A stretch of 64,000 nucleotides of DNA from Gordionus sp. m RMFG-2023 (GCF_954871325.1 NC_088776.1:7261985-7325984); one strand, 5' to 3'; counted from the first letter of the stretch, positions 1-47,500 are shown. The notes: generated from the letters alone by a model not told the origin. Made by a program: numbers and translations.

Positions 1-151
1 GTAATATTTAAAAAAATTGAATTATTTTTTTAAATATTTATTTCTTATTTTCAAGGATTCTTAAAATAAATTGATTACAAAAGTTTCAAATTTAAGAAGA
101 AAAAAATTATATTCAAATTCTTAAATATTTATTTCATAAAAAAATGAGAAC

Positions 152-12507
<12,356 letters not shown>

Positions 12508-13817
12508 TCAGATCGATTTTGCTAATGTGATTTTTAAAAAAATTCTATAATTTATAATTAAAAACTGGTGTATATAAACTTTTATTAGATAACAGAATGT
12601 TTACAAATTTTAATTAAAATATATAATATCTGATTAAAAAATTTTTTAATTTTTTTTAAAATATGACCTTTATTTGGCTAAAATCAACAATATTTTAGCA
12701 AATATTGCTGATGTATAGCATAAATCTATGAAGAAATTGTTTAAAAAATTTATTAATTAATTTTTTTATTACCTTAACAAATATAATCTTAATTTTAAAT
12801 TATAACAAAAATATTATTTGAAATACCATTGCAGTCAGTGCAACAGAGAGAGAAAAAAAAATTGATTTGTTAAGCTAGATAGATAATTTTAAATAATACT
12901 AAATTTTTGAGAATATTTTATTATTGTAAGCCTGGTCCGGCTCAGAAATTTTTAAAATTTTGTTCATTTTAAATTATAGTGTGGTGTTTAATAAAGGTTT
13001 TATAAGAATAAATATAATTTTAACAAAATAATGAAAAGATCAAAAGATAATTTAAATTTGACAATAATATATTTATATTTTCATTGAAAGTTATGCTAAA
13101 AGTTGGATTACAGTTCAATATATAAGCATTTTTTATATAATATTTTATTTATTATAAAGTATGCTAATCAAATTTGTAAAATTGATATGTAGACAAAAAG
13201 GATATTTATATATATATAATAATAATAATGGTAAAATAATTAAATCGGTTGGTTGTTAGGATATCGGAAAACTATATCGAATCGTTTAACATTAAGTCAT
13301 TCATTGTAATTTCAAGTTTAAAATTTTTATTAGAAACAAATTTTTTTTAAAAAAATAGAGCCAAATGTAATGTATTTATTTTAAATAAATTGTATATAGT
13401 TTTAGGTTAAAATTTATACAATTATATAAGGTGCAAAGCTTTTTAAAATATTACCAGTAGATCTAAAATTTTTGAAACTTTTTTACTACCTAGAACTTTT
13501 TATTAAGTGCCTGGAATCATTCTTTATATACGTTATATATTTTATGAAGACCAAATCAAGTTAAAAGAAAGAATGGTGCGAGGATAGTTGAAATGTTAAT
13601 TTCGTTCATAAGTTTGGGCAGGCCGATTAAATTTTATTTGATTAAAAAAATTTTTTTTAAATATAAATGTGTATAGTAATATAACAAGCGCTTAGCATAT
13701 AAAAATTTAATATTATATTAATTATGTCAAATATATTATATAAAATATGAAAGGAAATCGAATAATGTTATTTCTTTTTTGTTCATGTTATCTTCTATAG
13801 GTTTCTCAAGATTACAT
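12508..13817. other. Gap between genes 2 and 1
   Basis: 1.3 kb of AT-rich DNA with the gene 1 promoter side and the gene 2 3' side. It contains a block (about 13090-13435) that is inverted relative to the matching gap of the next unit. No further gene seen. Confidence 0.5.
12565..12580 (-). promoter_or_regulatory. Possible TATA element of gene 1
   Basis: On the minus strand AGTTTATATACACCAG lies about 60 bases before the ATG. The CCAGTTTT part and a TATAC/TATACAC core are kept at the same distance upstream of gene 2 (about 35482-35495) and gene 3 (about 57524-57535). In AT-rich DNA a TATA match means little; the conservation beside CCAGTTTT is the better evidence. Confidence 0.3.
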
Positions 13818-35446
<21,629 letters not shown>

Positions 35447-36640
35447 TTCAAATCGTTTTTGTTAATGTAATTTTATAAAAACTGGTGTGTATAATCCTTT
35501 TTTTAAATAACCGAATGTTTACAAATTTTAATTAAAATATATAAATATATGATTAAAATATTAACTAAGTGAAAATATTTCAATTTTTTTTTTAAAAAAT
35601 ATGAACTTTAGTATTTTAACAAATATATAAAGAAATTGTTTAGAAAAAATTTTAAAAAAATATTAATTAATTTTTTTATTAACTTGCCTAATATAATCTT
35701 AATTTTAAGTTATAACAAAGATATTATTTGAAATACTGCTGCAGTCAGCAGCGCTACATATGAGAGAAGATAAATAGATTTGTTAAGGTAAATGGATAAT
35801 TAGTTTATAAAATACTAAATTTTTGAGAAAATTATTGTAAAATCATACAAGCTTGGCCCTGAATTAAAAAAAAATTTTTTTTGTAAGGCTCAAATTTTTT
35901 AAAATTTTGATTATTTATTATGGCCCGCCTATTTTTAAAATTTTTTATATTTTAAATAAATTTAATGTGTTTTTTGAGATATAAAAAGTATTATAAAAAA
36001 AAATATTATTTTATTTTAACAAAATAAAAAGATCTAAAGATAATTTAACTTTAAAAATAATTTATATATTCATCGAAAATATCAATTATTATATAATTGT
36101 AAATTTATCCTAAAATTAAATACAATTTATTTAAAGTTAATACATTACATTTAGCTCTGTTTTGTTTAAAATTTGCTTCAAATAAAAATTTTAAACTTGA
36201 AATTACAATGAATGAATTAATGTTAAACGATTCATTATAAAGTTCTCTGATATCTCTTTAACCAATCGAGTTTTTTTAAAAGCGATCATACCTACAAAAA
36301 ATTTATTTTACCTTTATTATTTCGATCTTCTTTATCAAATATCAATTTTACAAATTTGATATATCTTTTTTAGTTTGTAATAAATAAAATATTGTATTTT
36401 ATCTGCTAATCCAACTTTAAGCGTAAGTAAGTGTAAAGCGCTTTTAAAAATTTACCATTCTTATAATAAAGTTCTGGGTAGTGTAAAAGTTTCAAAAACT
36501 TTGGATCGTTAATATATCTGTTAGGGTCTATGTGTTTTTTCCGGCAATGTATTATTTTCAACTTTAAATCATTTTTTGAGCGCGTTTTTTAAATTTCAAA
36601 ATCTTATTATCCCGGAAATGTATGCCATCATGTAGTACCT

Positions 36641-37446
36641 TTAAAAAAATTTAACCCGCCCTCCCAGCCCACCTATAGTTTTTAAAAAAATATATACCCG
36701 CCCGCCACGCCCATTTATCTAGATTCCTTACCCGCCCGCCCATACGCCCATTAGTCTAAAAAAATTTATTATTTATAAAAAAATTTTAACCCAAGCCCGC
36801 TTATAAAATTTAATTATGGTCATTCTTTCATTTTTTTAAGCATCTAATAAAAAATTTCAGCATTACACCTCTACAAAAAGTTTATAATTTAGGAAATTAA
36901 TATAAGTATAAAAATAATCAATGTAAATTATGGTCAATTTTATAAATGTAAAATTAATATTATATGTAATTATAATGCAAAAATAATAATGAATCGACAA
37001 TTTCTGGATTCAAACACGTTCTTCCTATCTTCCAGCAATGCTAATCCCGCGTTCGGAAGAAGCACTAGAAAAGTTTTATTACATTCCCATAAAAGGAAAT
37101 TTTTAATAGATAAAAATGTTTATTTATTCTAAGAAAAAAGTTTTATTGTTGTGTTTATTACATAATATAGTTAAGTAAATGTTCTTCATTTAAAAAAAAC
37201 GATTGATACAATAAAAAAAGAAATATTGTTATAGATCATTAAAACAACTATTTTTTTTAGTATTTTTTTGAACAAAAATTTTAAATTTCCTTAACCCGCC
37301 CACCCAGCCCGCCCATAGTTTCAAAAAATTTTTAACCCGCCGCCCACCTGTCCATTCTCAAAAATTTTTTTACCCGCCCATACGCCCGCCTATTTAGAAG
37401 GGCGGGCGTAGGCGGGAGGGCCGAAATCCCGCCCAATGCAGACCTC
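36641..37446. mobile_element. hAT-like non-autonomous element with CCCGCC arrays
   Basis: 806 bp flanked by a perfect 8-bp repeat TAGTACCT (36633-36640 and 37447-37454). Both ends carry irregular CCCGCCC/GCCCGCCCAT repeats, about 100-150 bp each and in the same orientation. The right end, read inward, is GAGGTCTGCATTGGGCGGGA, a style seen in hAT ends. Removing it restores the left arm of the surrounding foldback, which confirms the boundaries. No transposase seen. Confidence 0.7.
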
Positions 37447-37508
37447 TAGTACCTACCTTATAGATTTTAGATAATTTTTTTATGAACTTTTAAATTTAAT
37501 ATAATTTA

Positions 37509-37818
37509 TGAATATATAAATTTTGCATAAACTTTATATATTTTAATGACCTTTGAAATATATTTTCTTAATTTCTTTTTTTTTAATTTATTTAATGGCC
37601 TTCTATATTTTCCTGATTTTCGTAAATGTTAATTTAATTTAAGGACGAATTTGTTAAAATTTAACCTTTTAAAAAACTTATGTAAAAAGTGTAAATTAAA
37701 AAATTGTATATATATACATATAAAATTGTAAAGTTTTTAGTTTTTTTAGTACTTAAAATAAAATAAAAAATTTTAATTTTACATTTTGTACTTTTACTTG
37801 CCTTCCGTTGTTCTAAAA
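37509..37818 (+). repeat. 5' LTR
   Basis: Direct repeat of 39973-40290. Right boundary is placed just before the primer-binding-site-like TGGTGGCAGCG; it is uncertain by a few bases because the end reads TTCTAAAA rather than ..CA. Confidence 0.75.
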
Positions 37819-39575
37819 TGGTGGCAGCGAAGTCTAGCGTGATTTTAGATACTGGAACAGGGTGAAACTAGACGAAAGAGGATTTTGGAAAATGATGTTA
37901 ATATAATTCTAAAAACACGTAAGAGATGATTATAATATAAAATTAAAAATAAATAATAATAAAATTTTATTGATGAAATATTTAAAATATGAATAAACCT
38001 ATATAAGACAATAATGATAAAACAAAATCCATAGATTAATTAGAAGATTATTTAGATAATAAAAATTTTTTTAAGGATGATGAAATACGATGAGCACGAT
38101 AAAGGGATGAAGTCTCGTACACGGATATCAGTGGAAACCGAGATAAGATTCGAGACATACAAATAATTAAGAACAAGATATCGAAACAATTATAATCCTA
38201 GAGTTTATGATAATAGGGGGTATAATGGGCCAGGACCGTATAATAAGTTTACAAGATTTAACAATAAAAATAATTATAATAACTACTACAATAACTATAG
38301 ATATAATAATAATGATAATTACAAATGTAATAAAATAATTATAGATATTATAGACATCAGAAAGAATCGAGATACATACCTAGATACAATAACAGAACAA
38401 TAATCAGTCATACAACAATAGATTTGACGTAAATAAAATGGATGGACAAGGCAAATGATGATTACAAATTACGATATACCTTAATGATTTACCAATAGTC
38501 ATGCAGATCAACACTGGGTCGCGTTATTCAATATTACCGATTAATATTGCTAGAAAGATAGGAGTTAATGTCTTGAATAAATCGGATACGAAACTGACTG
38601 GTTATGATGAAAAAAATAGAGGTGTTAGGAATCGTTAAAATAAAAACGAGATATGAAGACAAAACTCAAAACTTAGATACTTTTATAGTCCAAAATGACA
38701 AGATTGCAATTCTGGGAAGGACGTGGATAAATGTTTTTGGAAACATACCTAATAAATTTGTAAATATAATCGAGGAAAATAAGTTGATAGTAAAAATTAT
38801 TAAGGTACATATTACAATAAAAAGCATTAAAATTATAATTATAGATATCATAATAATAATAACTTGAATAAAATTGATTCTTATAAATTAAAAGAAATAA
38901 ATCATATGATAATAATTGATGAAATAATAGTGATTAAAAACAATAATGAAATAAAAATTAGAGAAAATAATTAAATAAAAAATTTCATAATTAATAAAAA
39001 ATTTAAAAAAACTTTGGAAATAAAGAAAATTAAAACAAATATTAAAAAGAGAGGCAAGGTGATTAAATATCTTGATGTTGAAAAAGAGATTAAGAGTATG
39101 ATATGGAGATCGTATGTTGAAGTTGGAAGGAGAAAGAGAAATTTTTTTATAAAGAACAAGTTGAAGAAAAATTATGATATAAAAAAGTGTTTAAATTGAA
39201 AAATAAAGGAGAAAAATTAAAAAATAAGCAAATAAAAAATATTATTATATAAAAAGAGACAATTCTAAATATTCTATTATTCTATATTCCAAATTATGAT
39301 TCTTATTCTTATGAATGATTCTGATAAATTATTTATTCCATTATCATTTCAATTATTACAAAATTATTTTATTTGAGATATATTGATCATAATATATATT
39401 TACAAACATTGATAACTAAATGATAATAAATAACGAGATGAACAAGCTAATGGGAGGATCATATTCAAGCGAATGATTAGACGATTATGACTCAGGCTAA
39501 ACAACAACAAAATATCAAATGAAAATTATACTACAAACAAATGAAAAAATTTTTAGAGGTGGAAGAAGTGAACAA

Positions 39576-39670
39576 GTTCAAGTTCAAAATTCGAAAATTC
39601 AAAGTCAAGTTCAAAATTCGAAAATTCAAAGTCAAGTTCAAAATTCAAAAATTCAAAGTCAAGTTCAAAA
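39576..39670 (+). repeat. 27-bp tandem repeat inside the LTR element
   Basis: About three and a half units of a 27-base motif beginning CAAGTTCAAAATTC, with few differences between units. It lies in the 3' internal part of the LTR fossil. Confidence 0.7.
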
Positions 39671-39972
39671 GCGAAAAAAATTTGTTATAAATAAATAAAA
39701 TTTTGTAAAAAATATATATATATAATTTTGAAAGAGAAATGGGATGATCAATACAAACAGCAAATCAACAAGCAATGTTCAACCAACGACGTGCAACCAA
39801 CGATGTTTCATATTGTTTGAGAATCGATTCAACAAACGATAATCAGTTGGTCAAACAAACAATCTAAAGAAATACGAACAAATGACTAATGGAGCAATTA
39901 AGAAACGAATGACTGGAAGTGAAGATAAGAAAGTGAGGAAAGAAGACATTTAAAAAAAAAGAAAGAGGGAAA

Positions 39973-40290
39973 TGTTAATATATAAATTTTGCATAAACTT
40001 TATATATTTTAATGACCTTTGAATTTTATATTTTCTTAATTTCTTTCTTTTTAAATTATCTAATGAACTTTTATATTTTCCTAATTTTGTAAATGTTAAT
40101 TTAATTTAAGGACGAATTTGTAAAATTTAACCTTTTAAAAAACTTAATGTAAAAAGGTAAATTTAAAAATTGTATATATATACATATAAAATTGTAAAGT
40201 TTTTAGTTTTTTTTAGTAGTTATAAAAATAAAATAAAGAAATTTAATTTTACATTTTGTACTTTTTTACTTGCCTTCTGTTGTTCTAAAA
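39973..40290 (+). repeat. 3' LTR
   Basis: Preceded by a polypurine tract (about 39951-39972) and followed by the target duplication ATTTA. Confidence 0.75.
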
Positions 40291-40761
40291 ATTTATATTA
40301 AATTTTCCATATTATTTTTTATATAAATAATAAATGACTCAAAGGTTAACAGCAAAATTGTCTACAATTCATAAGATAGGTATTCCAAACATGATGAATT
40401 ATATTTCTGGTAAAATCAAATTTTAAAATGTTAAAAAACGTGCTCAAAAAATGATTTAAAGTTTTAAAAATAATTCATTGACGCTAACATATCCACTAAA
40501 TTTCCTCAAAAAGAATTTTTAAAAAATTATTCGTATTCCATGAAATTTATATTTTGATTTCTTATATCGAATTAGTTGGTAATCGACCCATGCTCAAATC
40601 TCTAAAGGTAATTTTATTGAGTGACAATAAAATAACACATATCGATGTCGACTATTTAATCTGCACGAAAAACGGAAATAGATCGTAAACCTTTAGAATA
40701 AAACAATGAAATACAAGATCAATACAGAAATTTACTTTTTTACGATATCTGTAACTATAGT

Positions 40762-41095
40762 ATTGTTAGCCTCGATTAGATTTTTATAAATGGCTAATTC
40801 AAAATTTTAGCCAGAAAAATAATGTCTAAGCCTAGAGATGTTGCTAATAAATGTCCCATCCTTTACCATCTATGAGAAAAGTTTTCAGAGGGTTGCGTGT
40901 TTGATATGAGGATTTTGAGAATACAAATTGAATAAATAAAATAAAATTACAATTAATATTATTTAATAAAGTAATTAGTATTTTTTATTTATTCTATTTT
41001 ATTTGTATTCTCAAAATTCTCATCTCTAAAACGGAATATTTTAATATTTTCCTGGATAAAATAATGAGTTATCCATTTTTTATAAATACACTCAA
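40762..41095. mobile_element. Foldback MITE interrupted by another foldback
   Basis: The left half matches the MITE family (ATGGCTAATTCAAAATTTTAG, CCAGAAAAATAATGTCTAAG) and the right half continues at about 41033 (TCCTGGATAAAATAATGAG). The intervening 40906-41031 is a separate palindromic insertion. Confidence 0.6.
40906..41031. mobile_element. Small palindromic insertion nested in the MITE
   Basis: Arms GAGGATTTTGAGAATACAAA and TTTGTATTCTCAAAATTCTC are inverted copies, with an AT-rich middle. About 126 bp, non-coding. Confidence 0.65.
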
Positions 41096-41453
41096 ATTAA
41101 TCTATTTAACCCATCACCGAAAAAAGTTTTATTTGAAGTCAAGCATGCCTAAAAAAGATTGTTTTTGGTGATATCTATTAATTACCAAATAATTTATACT
41201 TTAAATTTTACTAAAATTATCCAAGGAGGTGCCTAGAATCATTCGTAATACATTTTATATTGTATGGAGATCAGATCAAGTTAAATAAAAAGAAAGAATG
41301 GCGCATAGTTGAAATTTTAAATTTGATTTATTGAAGTTTGGACAAATATTTAAATTTTATTTGATTAACAATTTTTTTTTTTTAAATACAAATTTGTAAA
41401 AGTAATTGTAATGTAACCAGCGCCGCTTAGCAAATAAAAATTTTAATATCATA

Positions 41454-41459
41454 TTTATT
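41454..41459 (-). terminator. Possible poly(A) signal of gene 3
   Basis: AATAAA on the minus strand about 105 bases past the gene 3 stop. The matching place below gene 2 has no exact AATAAA. AT richness makes this weak evidence. Confidence 0.3.
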
Positions 41460-41564
41460 ATGTTAATATATTAAATAAAATATGAAAAGAAATCTAATAA
41501 TAATATTGAAAAGGATTCATTCTTCTTGTTCATATTTTCTTCTATCCGTTTCCCAAGACTCCAT

Positions 41565-44500
41565 TTAAATCCAAAGAGTACATTTGTTGAGAGGATTCAT
41601 GTTGGCTTTAGCAGAACAGTTAAATGCCTTTGAGAACTGTTTTAAGTTAGATACAACTCCGTTAATTCTATGAATTATTATTAAATATATTAATTTTATT
41701 TTTTATCAAAGATTTATATGGAATCTTCGAGTCTATTCCCTATTTGTTATTTTTCCAAATTTATAATTTGAGTTATGACAGAGAAAAAAAATGGGAGGCC
41801 AGGTTTGGGTTGCTTTTACTCCCTCCATATTTTTAACTCTCCATAGGAGCTTACCACCCTGCTTTCAATAAAAGATGTATAAAGGCATGGCTCTTACCCC
41901 CTGACTCCGATCATTAAGACAGTGGTTTTGGACATGATTATAGATGCCTTAATTAATTTTTGACTAAATATTAAACATTTTATCTTACTTAATAGCTACT
42001 TAAAAATGCGGTAAAGTAATGTTCATTAATAAATGTGTCTCTATTTTTGAAAAAGTATCTTTTTTAAAAGCCTGATTTATTTTGATACGTTAATCTTTAT
42101 TTAAAAAATGGAAAAATTTTAGTGTATGAATTATACATTTATTTATTCTTTTTGATTTTAATGAAATAATAATTTATTTAATTTCTACTATACAAATTAT
42201 ATATCTATTATCTAACATTAAAATCGTTTAAAAATTTGTTTAAAAAATTGCTATTCATCTTTTTTAAAAAATTTTAATAACCCCTTAGGACACATCAAAC
42301 GCACCCAAATATTACCATTTTATCCAGAATCAAGAAATAAAATAAGAACCCCTTGGACGACATAAGGCTTTATAAAAAGTTTATAATTATTCTGGATCGT
42401 AAAGTTTTGAAATCCAATAAAAACGAGTTCATAAAAGAACGCTATAATTTAATTTTGCCAAATAAAACTATTCGATAAACAATGATAATAATTTGATTGG
42501 TCCAAATATTGTTGAAATTTGGTTAGAATAAATTGCTAGTAATATCATTAAACCATATTTTAAAAAAATATAAATTTAAGCCTAGCTTATTTCTAGTGTA
42601 TAGGCGAAATAATAGTCAAATTCTTGTATTCATAAACATCTGTCACTTTGCCAGTAAAAATAATGCTGCCCCCAGGAATGGATATAGCTAGCTATATATT
42701 TAATTTAGATAGTGTATCGTTACATGGTGTTTGCAATCCGGTCCAGTTCGGTCTCATCTGAATATTGAGTTCGACGAGACGGTCCGATCAGATGGTCCGG
42801 ACAGGTCCGACCGAAGACCTATTAAAAAAGATAAAATTTTACTATGAATTGCTTTTTTACTTAATGTCTATGTTCATGAACACATAAAACATGATTATTT
42901 AATGTCTAACACTTTATAATATCTCATTCATCGTTTGCTTTTTTTATTTTTCCTTTTCATTCATTCGTCAAGTAATTTAATTTATTAGAAATGGAAATTT
43001 AAATCATAGAAAATGATAATATTATTGAATCACCATCCTCAGCTAAAGATTAACTATTGATTTAAAAATATAGTGTTTAGTGCAAATGAAAATAATCGTT
43101 CAAATTCAAATTTGAAAATATGTTAAAGAATATATAAATTTTTTGAAAGGATAATTCTGGGAAGACATGTAAAATATGTCGCCAGATATTTCCCAATTCT
43201 TCAAGCACAAGTAAATTATTATCAAATGAGCTCATAATTTTAAATAGATGAATAAAAAACAAATAAACCTACTTATAGTTACGATTAGAGATGGAAACAA
43301 AATAAAAACCCAAGATTAACGAAATGTATCAGTATTGGATGGATAAAAAATGGAATAATTTTTTGATTATTTTAAGAAATCAGTTTTATTTTATAACCAA
43401 AAACTAATATATATGCGAATCAAATTGACTTAAATTATTTTCAAAAAATTAGTGGTTTTTAATTTTTTTGAATAAATAATATAATAAAAATTTGAGATAT
43501 AATTAAAATATTGGTAATTTAACACATTTCATTATTAATATTGTAGCTCAACAAAAAAAAAACATTTTTAGACGTGATCGGACCGACCAAACCGGACTTG
43601 ACTGACGGTAGTCCATTAGTCCAGTTTCATTTTAGAAAAAAGGACCGAACAAGACGGGAACGGATCTTTGCAAACACTATCGTTACTAACTATGGGAAAG
43701 TGAGATTAATTTCGTAGAAAACACCCTAATATTTTAATAGGAAAATATTGCTACAACTCGATCCAATCAAACTTTAGTCATTGTTTATAAAGTTGTACCT
43801 TTGCCTTTTCATAATAAAACGTTTACAAATAAATTAAAATAATCCGACATTTTATTTGACAGACACATGGAAAATGAATAAGTAACCTGTATTTTTTTGG
43901 GCTGTGTAAATCAATTGTAATTTCCAATAATTGATTCTCCAGTGTTTCCTTAGAACAGTATATCTTATTTCATTTATAAATATATAATATTTTTTTTAAA
44001 ATTTATTTTAAATAAACTTGAGCGTAAGCAAGGAAAAAGAGTTGTTCATCTGTTATATTGGACTTGGAAGAGTATATGGCACTCTTGTTCATGGCTTGAT
44101 AACTTTTCAAAGCCTATTTAATTTTCATAAAAACTTTATATTGATCTAAAAAAAAACAATCGTCTAAATAAATAATAAGCGAATAAGTTTTTAGGCCATG
44201 TCCTGGTCGACCTAATTTAGATATTCTAGGCTAAAAAACTTTTAAACTAGGACATCCAGGGGTATGAAAATTTCACAATGCGTCATTTTTATATGCTCTC
44301 TCTTGCTTTATCTATTGGAATAAATTAGAAAATTGGCTAAATGTAGTATTAATTTTCTTTATTTTAAATCGTGAGTTTTAAGATAGATAAATAGAAATTA
44401 CCTTATATGTGTTCCTTAAACAATTGCTATATACTTTTTATAATTTTAAATTATCAATACATTATAATACATATAAATTACATTATTTAGTAATTTTACA

Positions 44501-47500
44501 AAATGAAAACCTATATAAACCCGTTTAAACAAGTTTATTGAGATTTAAAGAGATAACATTTTTTAAAAAGGTTCAGTTCAGGTTTTCCGTTAGGAACTCT
44601 GGTAAATTTACAAAATCCATATTGTTAATGAGGTCGATAATTTCTTTATCATATCCTAAAGACATTTTGATTTAACGTGATTTTTTTATTATCGATTGAT
44701 TTTCTTTTCTTTTCTTTTATTTCTCATTTTCTTTTCATTCAAATTTTATTTTTAAACGACTCGTTTTGAGCCTATTTTTAAAACGGCTAACTCAATATTT
44801 TAGTCAGAAAAATAATGTCTAAACCTCAAGATTTCGATAATATATGTCCAGACCTTTGTTCCTTCTATGAGCAAAATCTTCAGGCTTGGGTAATATTTTT
44901 TTGGGTGAAGTATTGAGTTAGTCGTTTTTAAAAATCGGATCAAAACGAGCCATTTAATCACACCAACTATTATCTTAAATTTGACTTTTAAGATATTTTT
45001 TTGTTAAATTTATTTTGATTTTGATTGAATCAAGTTAAAAAAATTTTAGTATTATTTACAGAAAAATAATTCAATATCAGGATCATATGTGATCTGAAAA
45101 AAAAAATATTTAATTAAGTGTAATATTATTCGATCTAAAAATAACAAATTCCCATCATTATTTCATGTTACATATAATCGAATAATCTTATTTCTGATAA
45201 TTATACTTGTAATGATATAAAAACCCCTCCGTTATCTGCTATATCTTCCCCTAGAGTTTGTTCGAAGTTCAGCTTATATATATTTTTATTGATTAAAAGT
45301 GAGAAGAAAAAAAAATTGTATTATAAAAAAAAATTAAAAGAATGACAAGTTATAAATAATGACTAAATAAACATTTTTTTTTTGATAATAATCTTCCGCT
45401 ATATAATTATCTAATATCTTTATAAATATTTATTTTAGTAATTTAAAATTATAACTAAATTCACTTATAGTTAATTTAAATTGCCATAAATTATAATTAT
45501 ATAAAACATCACGTGATACATTAATCAATCAATTAGCTATTATACTACTTAACTAATAGACTTATAGGCATACATTCAATCAAATAAAAACTTTATCTAG
45601 TTCAGTCAAACCTGTCTAATTTGAGAAATTGGACCAAGGGCATTGCCTAACATAGGCAGTTGCCATATTTATCAAGACTTTTTTTTTACTTTAAAAAATT
45701 ATTTTATCATCTGTTTTAGTTTTGCAAAAAGTAAGATAATGTTCAACTATTCTCAAATAATTCTTTTATTTTTTTTTATTAATTCATCAAAATATGAATA
45801 GTTTATAAAATTTCATAATACAAATAAGTGAATACAGTAAAAAAACAAAAAATGGCTACTTTATATAAGTAAACAAAAAATAAAAATCTGCCCATTTGAC
45901 AGGTGCCTATCAAGGCATTTTCTTATAGTAGTTAATGGGGATTGGGACTTAAATTTTGGTCAAATTAGGGAGTTGCCCAGATTATCAAAGGCCCAAATTA
46001 GGCAGATTTGACTGTACATGGTATGATAAACCTTATGACTATTAATCGAATAATTAGAATATTGTTTTTGGTAGCAATTTATTTTTTCTTGGTAAATTTT
46101 TATCGATTCATTTGTCCACCATTTATTCAAATTACCCTTTTCGTCATAGTTTCTACCTATAAAAATTATAATTTACTATATCAAGTAATTCTACATTGTA
46201 TTTATCTTATCTCTTCCTCTTAATCTTTTTACAAAACATAACATTTACCGTTATTATCAAAGCCGTGGCTTATTTCGTGGGATATAAGGCTTCCTATGGC
46301 TCCAAATAGATAAGTGCTATGATGAATATAAAATATAAATTTTATTTATTTATATTATACTAGCAAATAAACATATGGCTTGTGTATAAATATAGAAGAT
46401 GTATCAAGTATAAAAAGAATATTTTGGGAAAAAAACGAATTCAGATGTGAATTTCATGATGAGGAAGCGTTTTTAGTGGTGTTGTTAAGCATTCGATTAG
46501 AGCCGATTTTTAATAACGGCTAACTCAAAATTTTATCAAGAAAAATATTAAACAAGCCTGAAGATTTTGCTCATAGAAGGAACAAAGGTCTAGACATATA
46601 TTATCGAAATCTCTAGGCTTGGGCAATATTTTTCTGTAAAATATTGAGTTAGCCGTTTAAAAAATTGGCCGTTTAACAACACTAGTTTTAAGGATTATTT
46701 TTTAAAAAAATAATATCTCCAAAAAAAAAATGATATAAAGGTAATATTTTATTTTATTAACAGACAAATAAATATGAATAGAAACAATGTCTATAAAGGA
46801 CCCTCTTAATTCGTCGCCCGATTGGATGAAGAAGGCCTAAAGAAGCGGAAAGGAGATTAAGTGTAAAATAAAAAGATGGCCAAGAGGAATAAGGACTCCA
46901 TCTTTCTTCCTTCTTATTATACACAATTCTATTTCGTCCTTTATCTGCCCTATTCACTTATCTTCCTTTCCGACTACCCTAGCGGATAGAAGGAGAGAAA
47001 AAAAATACTTAGATATATTAAATATGGGTTTTTTACATATAATTTTTCGATGACAGATAATATTTACCCTGATTAATGAATCATTAATTAAAAATGCATT
47101 TCGGAATGTCGTTTGAATATAAAACAACTGATGGTATACGCCATTTTGTTTTCCTCATCGAATTTTTTTTAAGTGTTAATAAAATTTTATGAACATTATT
47201 TATATGGAAAACCAAAATGGTGTGCCTTTGGCTGATCTGTATGGATGCACATCTGTTTCAAACACACAATGTCTTTTCCAATTGTTACCAAAAAAAATAT
47301 TTCGATTTGACCATATAAATAAAGTTTGGGAATAGTTTGAAATTCAAACTCTCCGAGGAAAATCTAGTCTTAGTATTATTAACACATATAGTTATTTTTT
47401 CTTATTTTTTTCATAGTTTTATAAAGTGTCATTTAATGCGTATGATTCCATCAATAATAGAGACCATAGCAATATATAAAGATACCGTCTTTCATTTGGA

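Larger units (their letters stand above)
37509..40290 (+). mobile_element. LTR retrotransposon fossil, Ty3-like, non-autonomous
   Basis: Two direct LTRs of about 310-318 bp (37509-37818 and 39973-40290) start with TG and differ at roughly 25-30 places by eye, so it is an old copy. It is flanked by ATTTA (37504-37508 and 40291-40295). A primer-binding-site-like TGGTGGCAGCGAAG follows the 5' LTR at 37819 and a polypurine tract precedes the 3' LTR. The internal part is only about 2.1 kb: an Asn/Tyr-rich stretch (about 38170-38400), a retropepsin-like stretch (about 38480-38760, with ILGR near its end), then AT-rich DNA. No reverse transcriptase or integrase was recognised. Broken, with multiple breaks, and missing most of pol. 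Family call rests on layout and the protease-like region. Confidence 0.75.
36515..40495. mobile_element. Foldback (long inverted-repeat) element hosting two insertions
   Basis: The outer left arm (about 36515-36640 plus 37455-37508) is the reverse complement of 40296-40495, with many point differences. For example, CTTTAAATCATTTTTTGAGC near 36556 faces its complement near 40440. Outer ends share TGTTAG(G/C)GTC(T/A)ATG. Without its insertions it would be about 390 bp. The tip was a palindrome: AAATTTAATA at 37492-37501 pairs with TATTAAATTT at 40296-40305. Superfamily not identified. Confidence 0.7.
35447..41564. other. Gap between genes 3 and 2, mostly transposon nest
   Basis: Six kb against 1.3 kb in the neighbouring gap. 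The extra length is a foldback element with two elements inserted in it (36515-40495), a MITE interrupted by another foldback (about 40762-41095), and unassigned AT-rich DNA around 40500-40760. No host gene seen. Confidence 0.6.
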
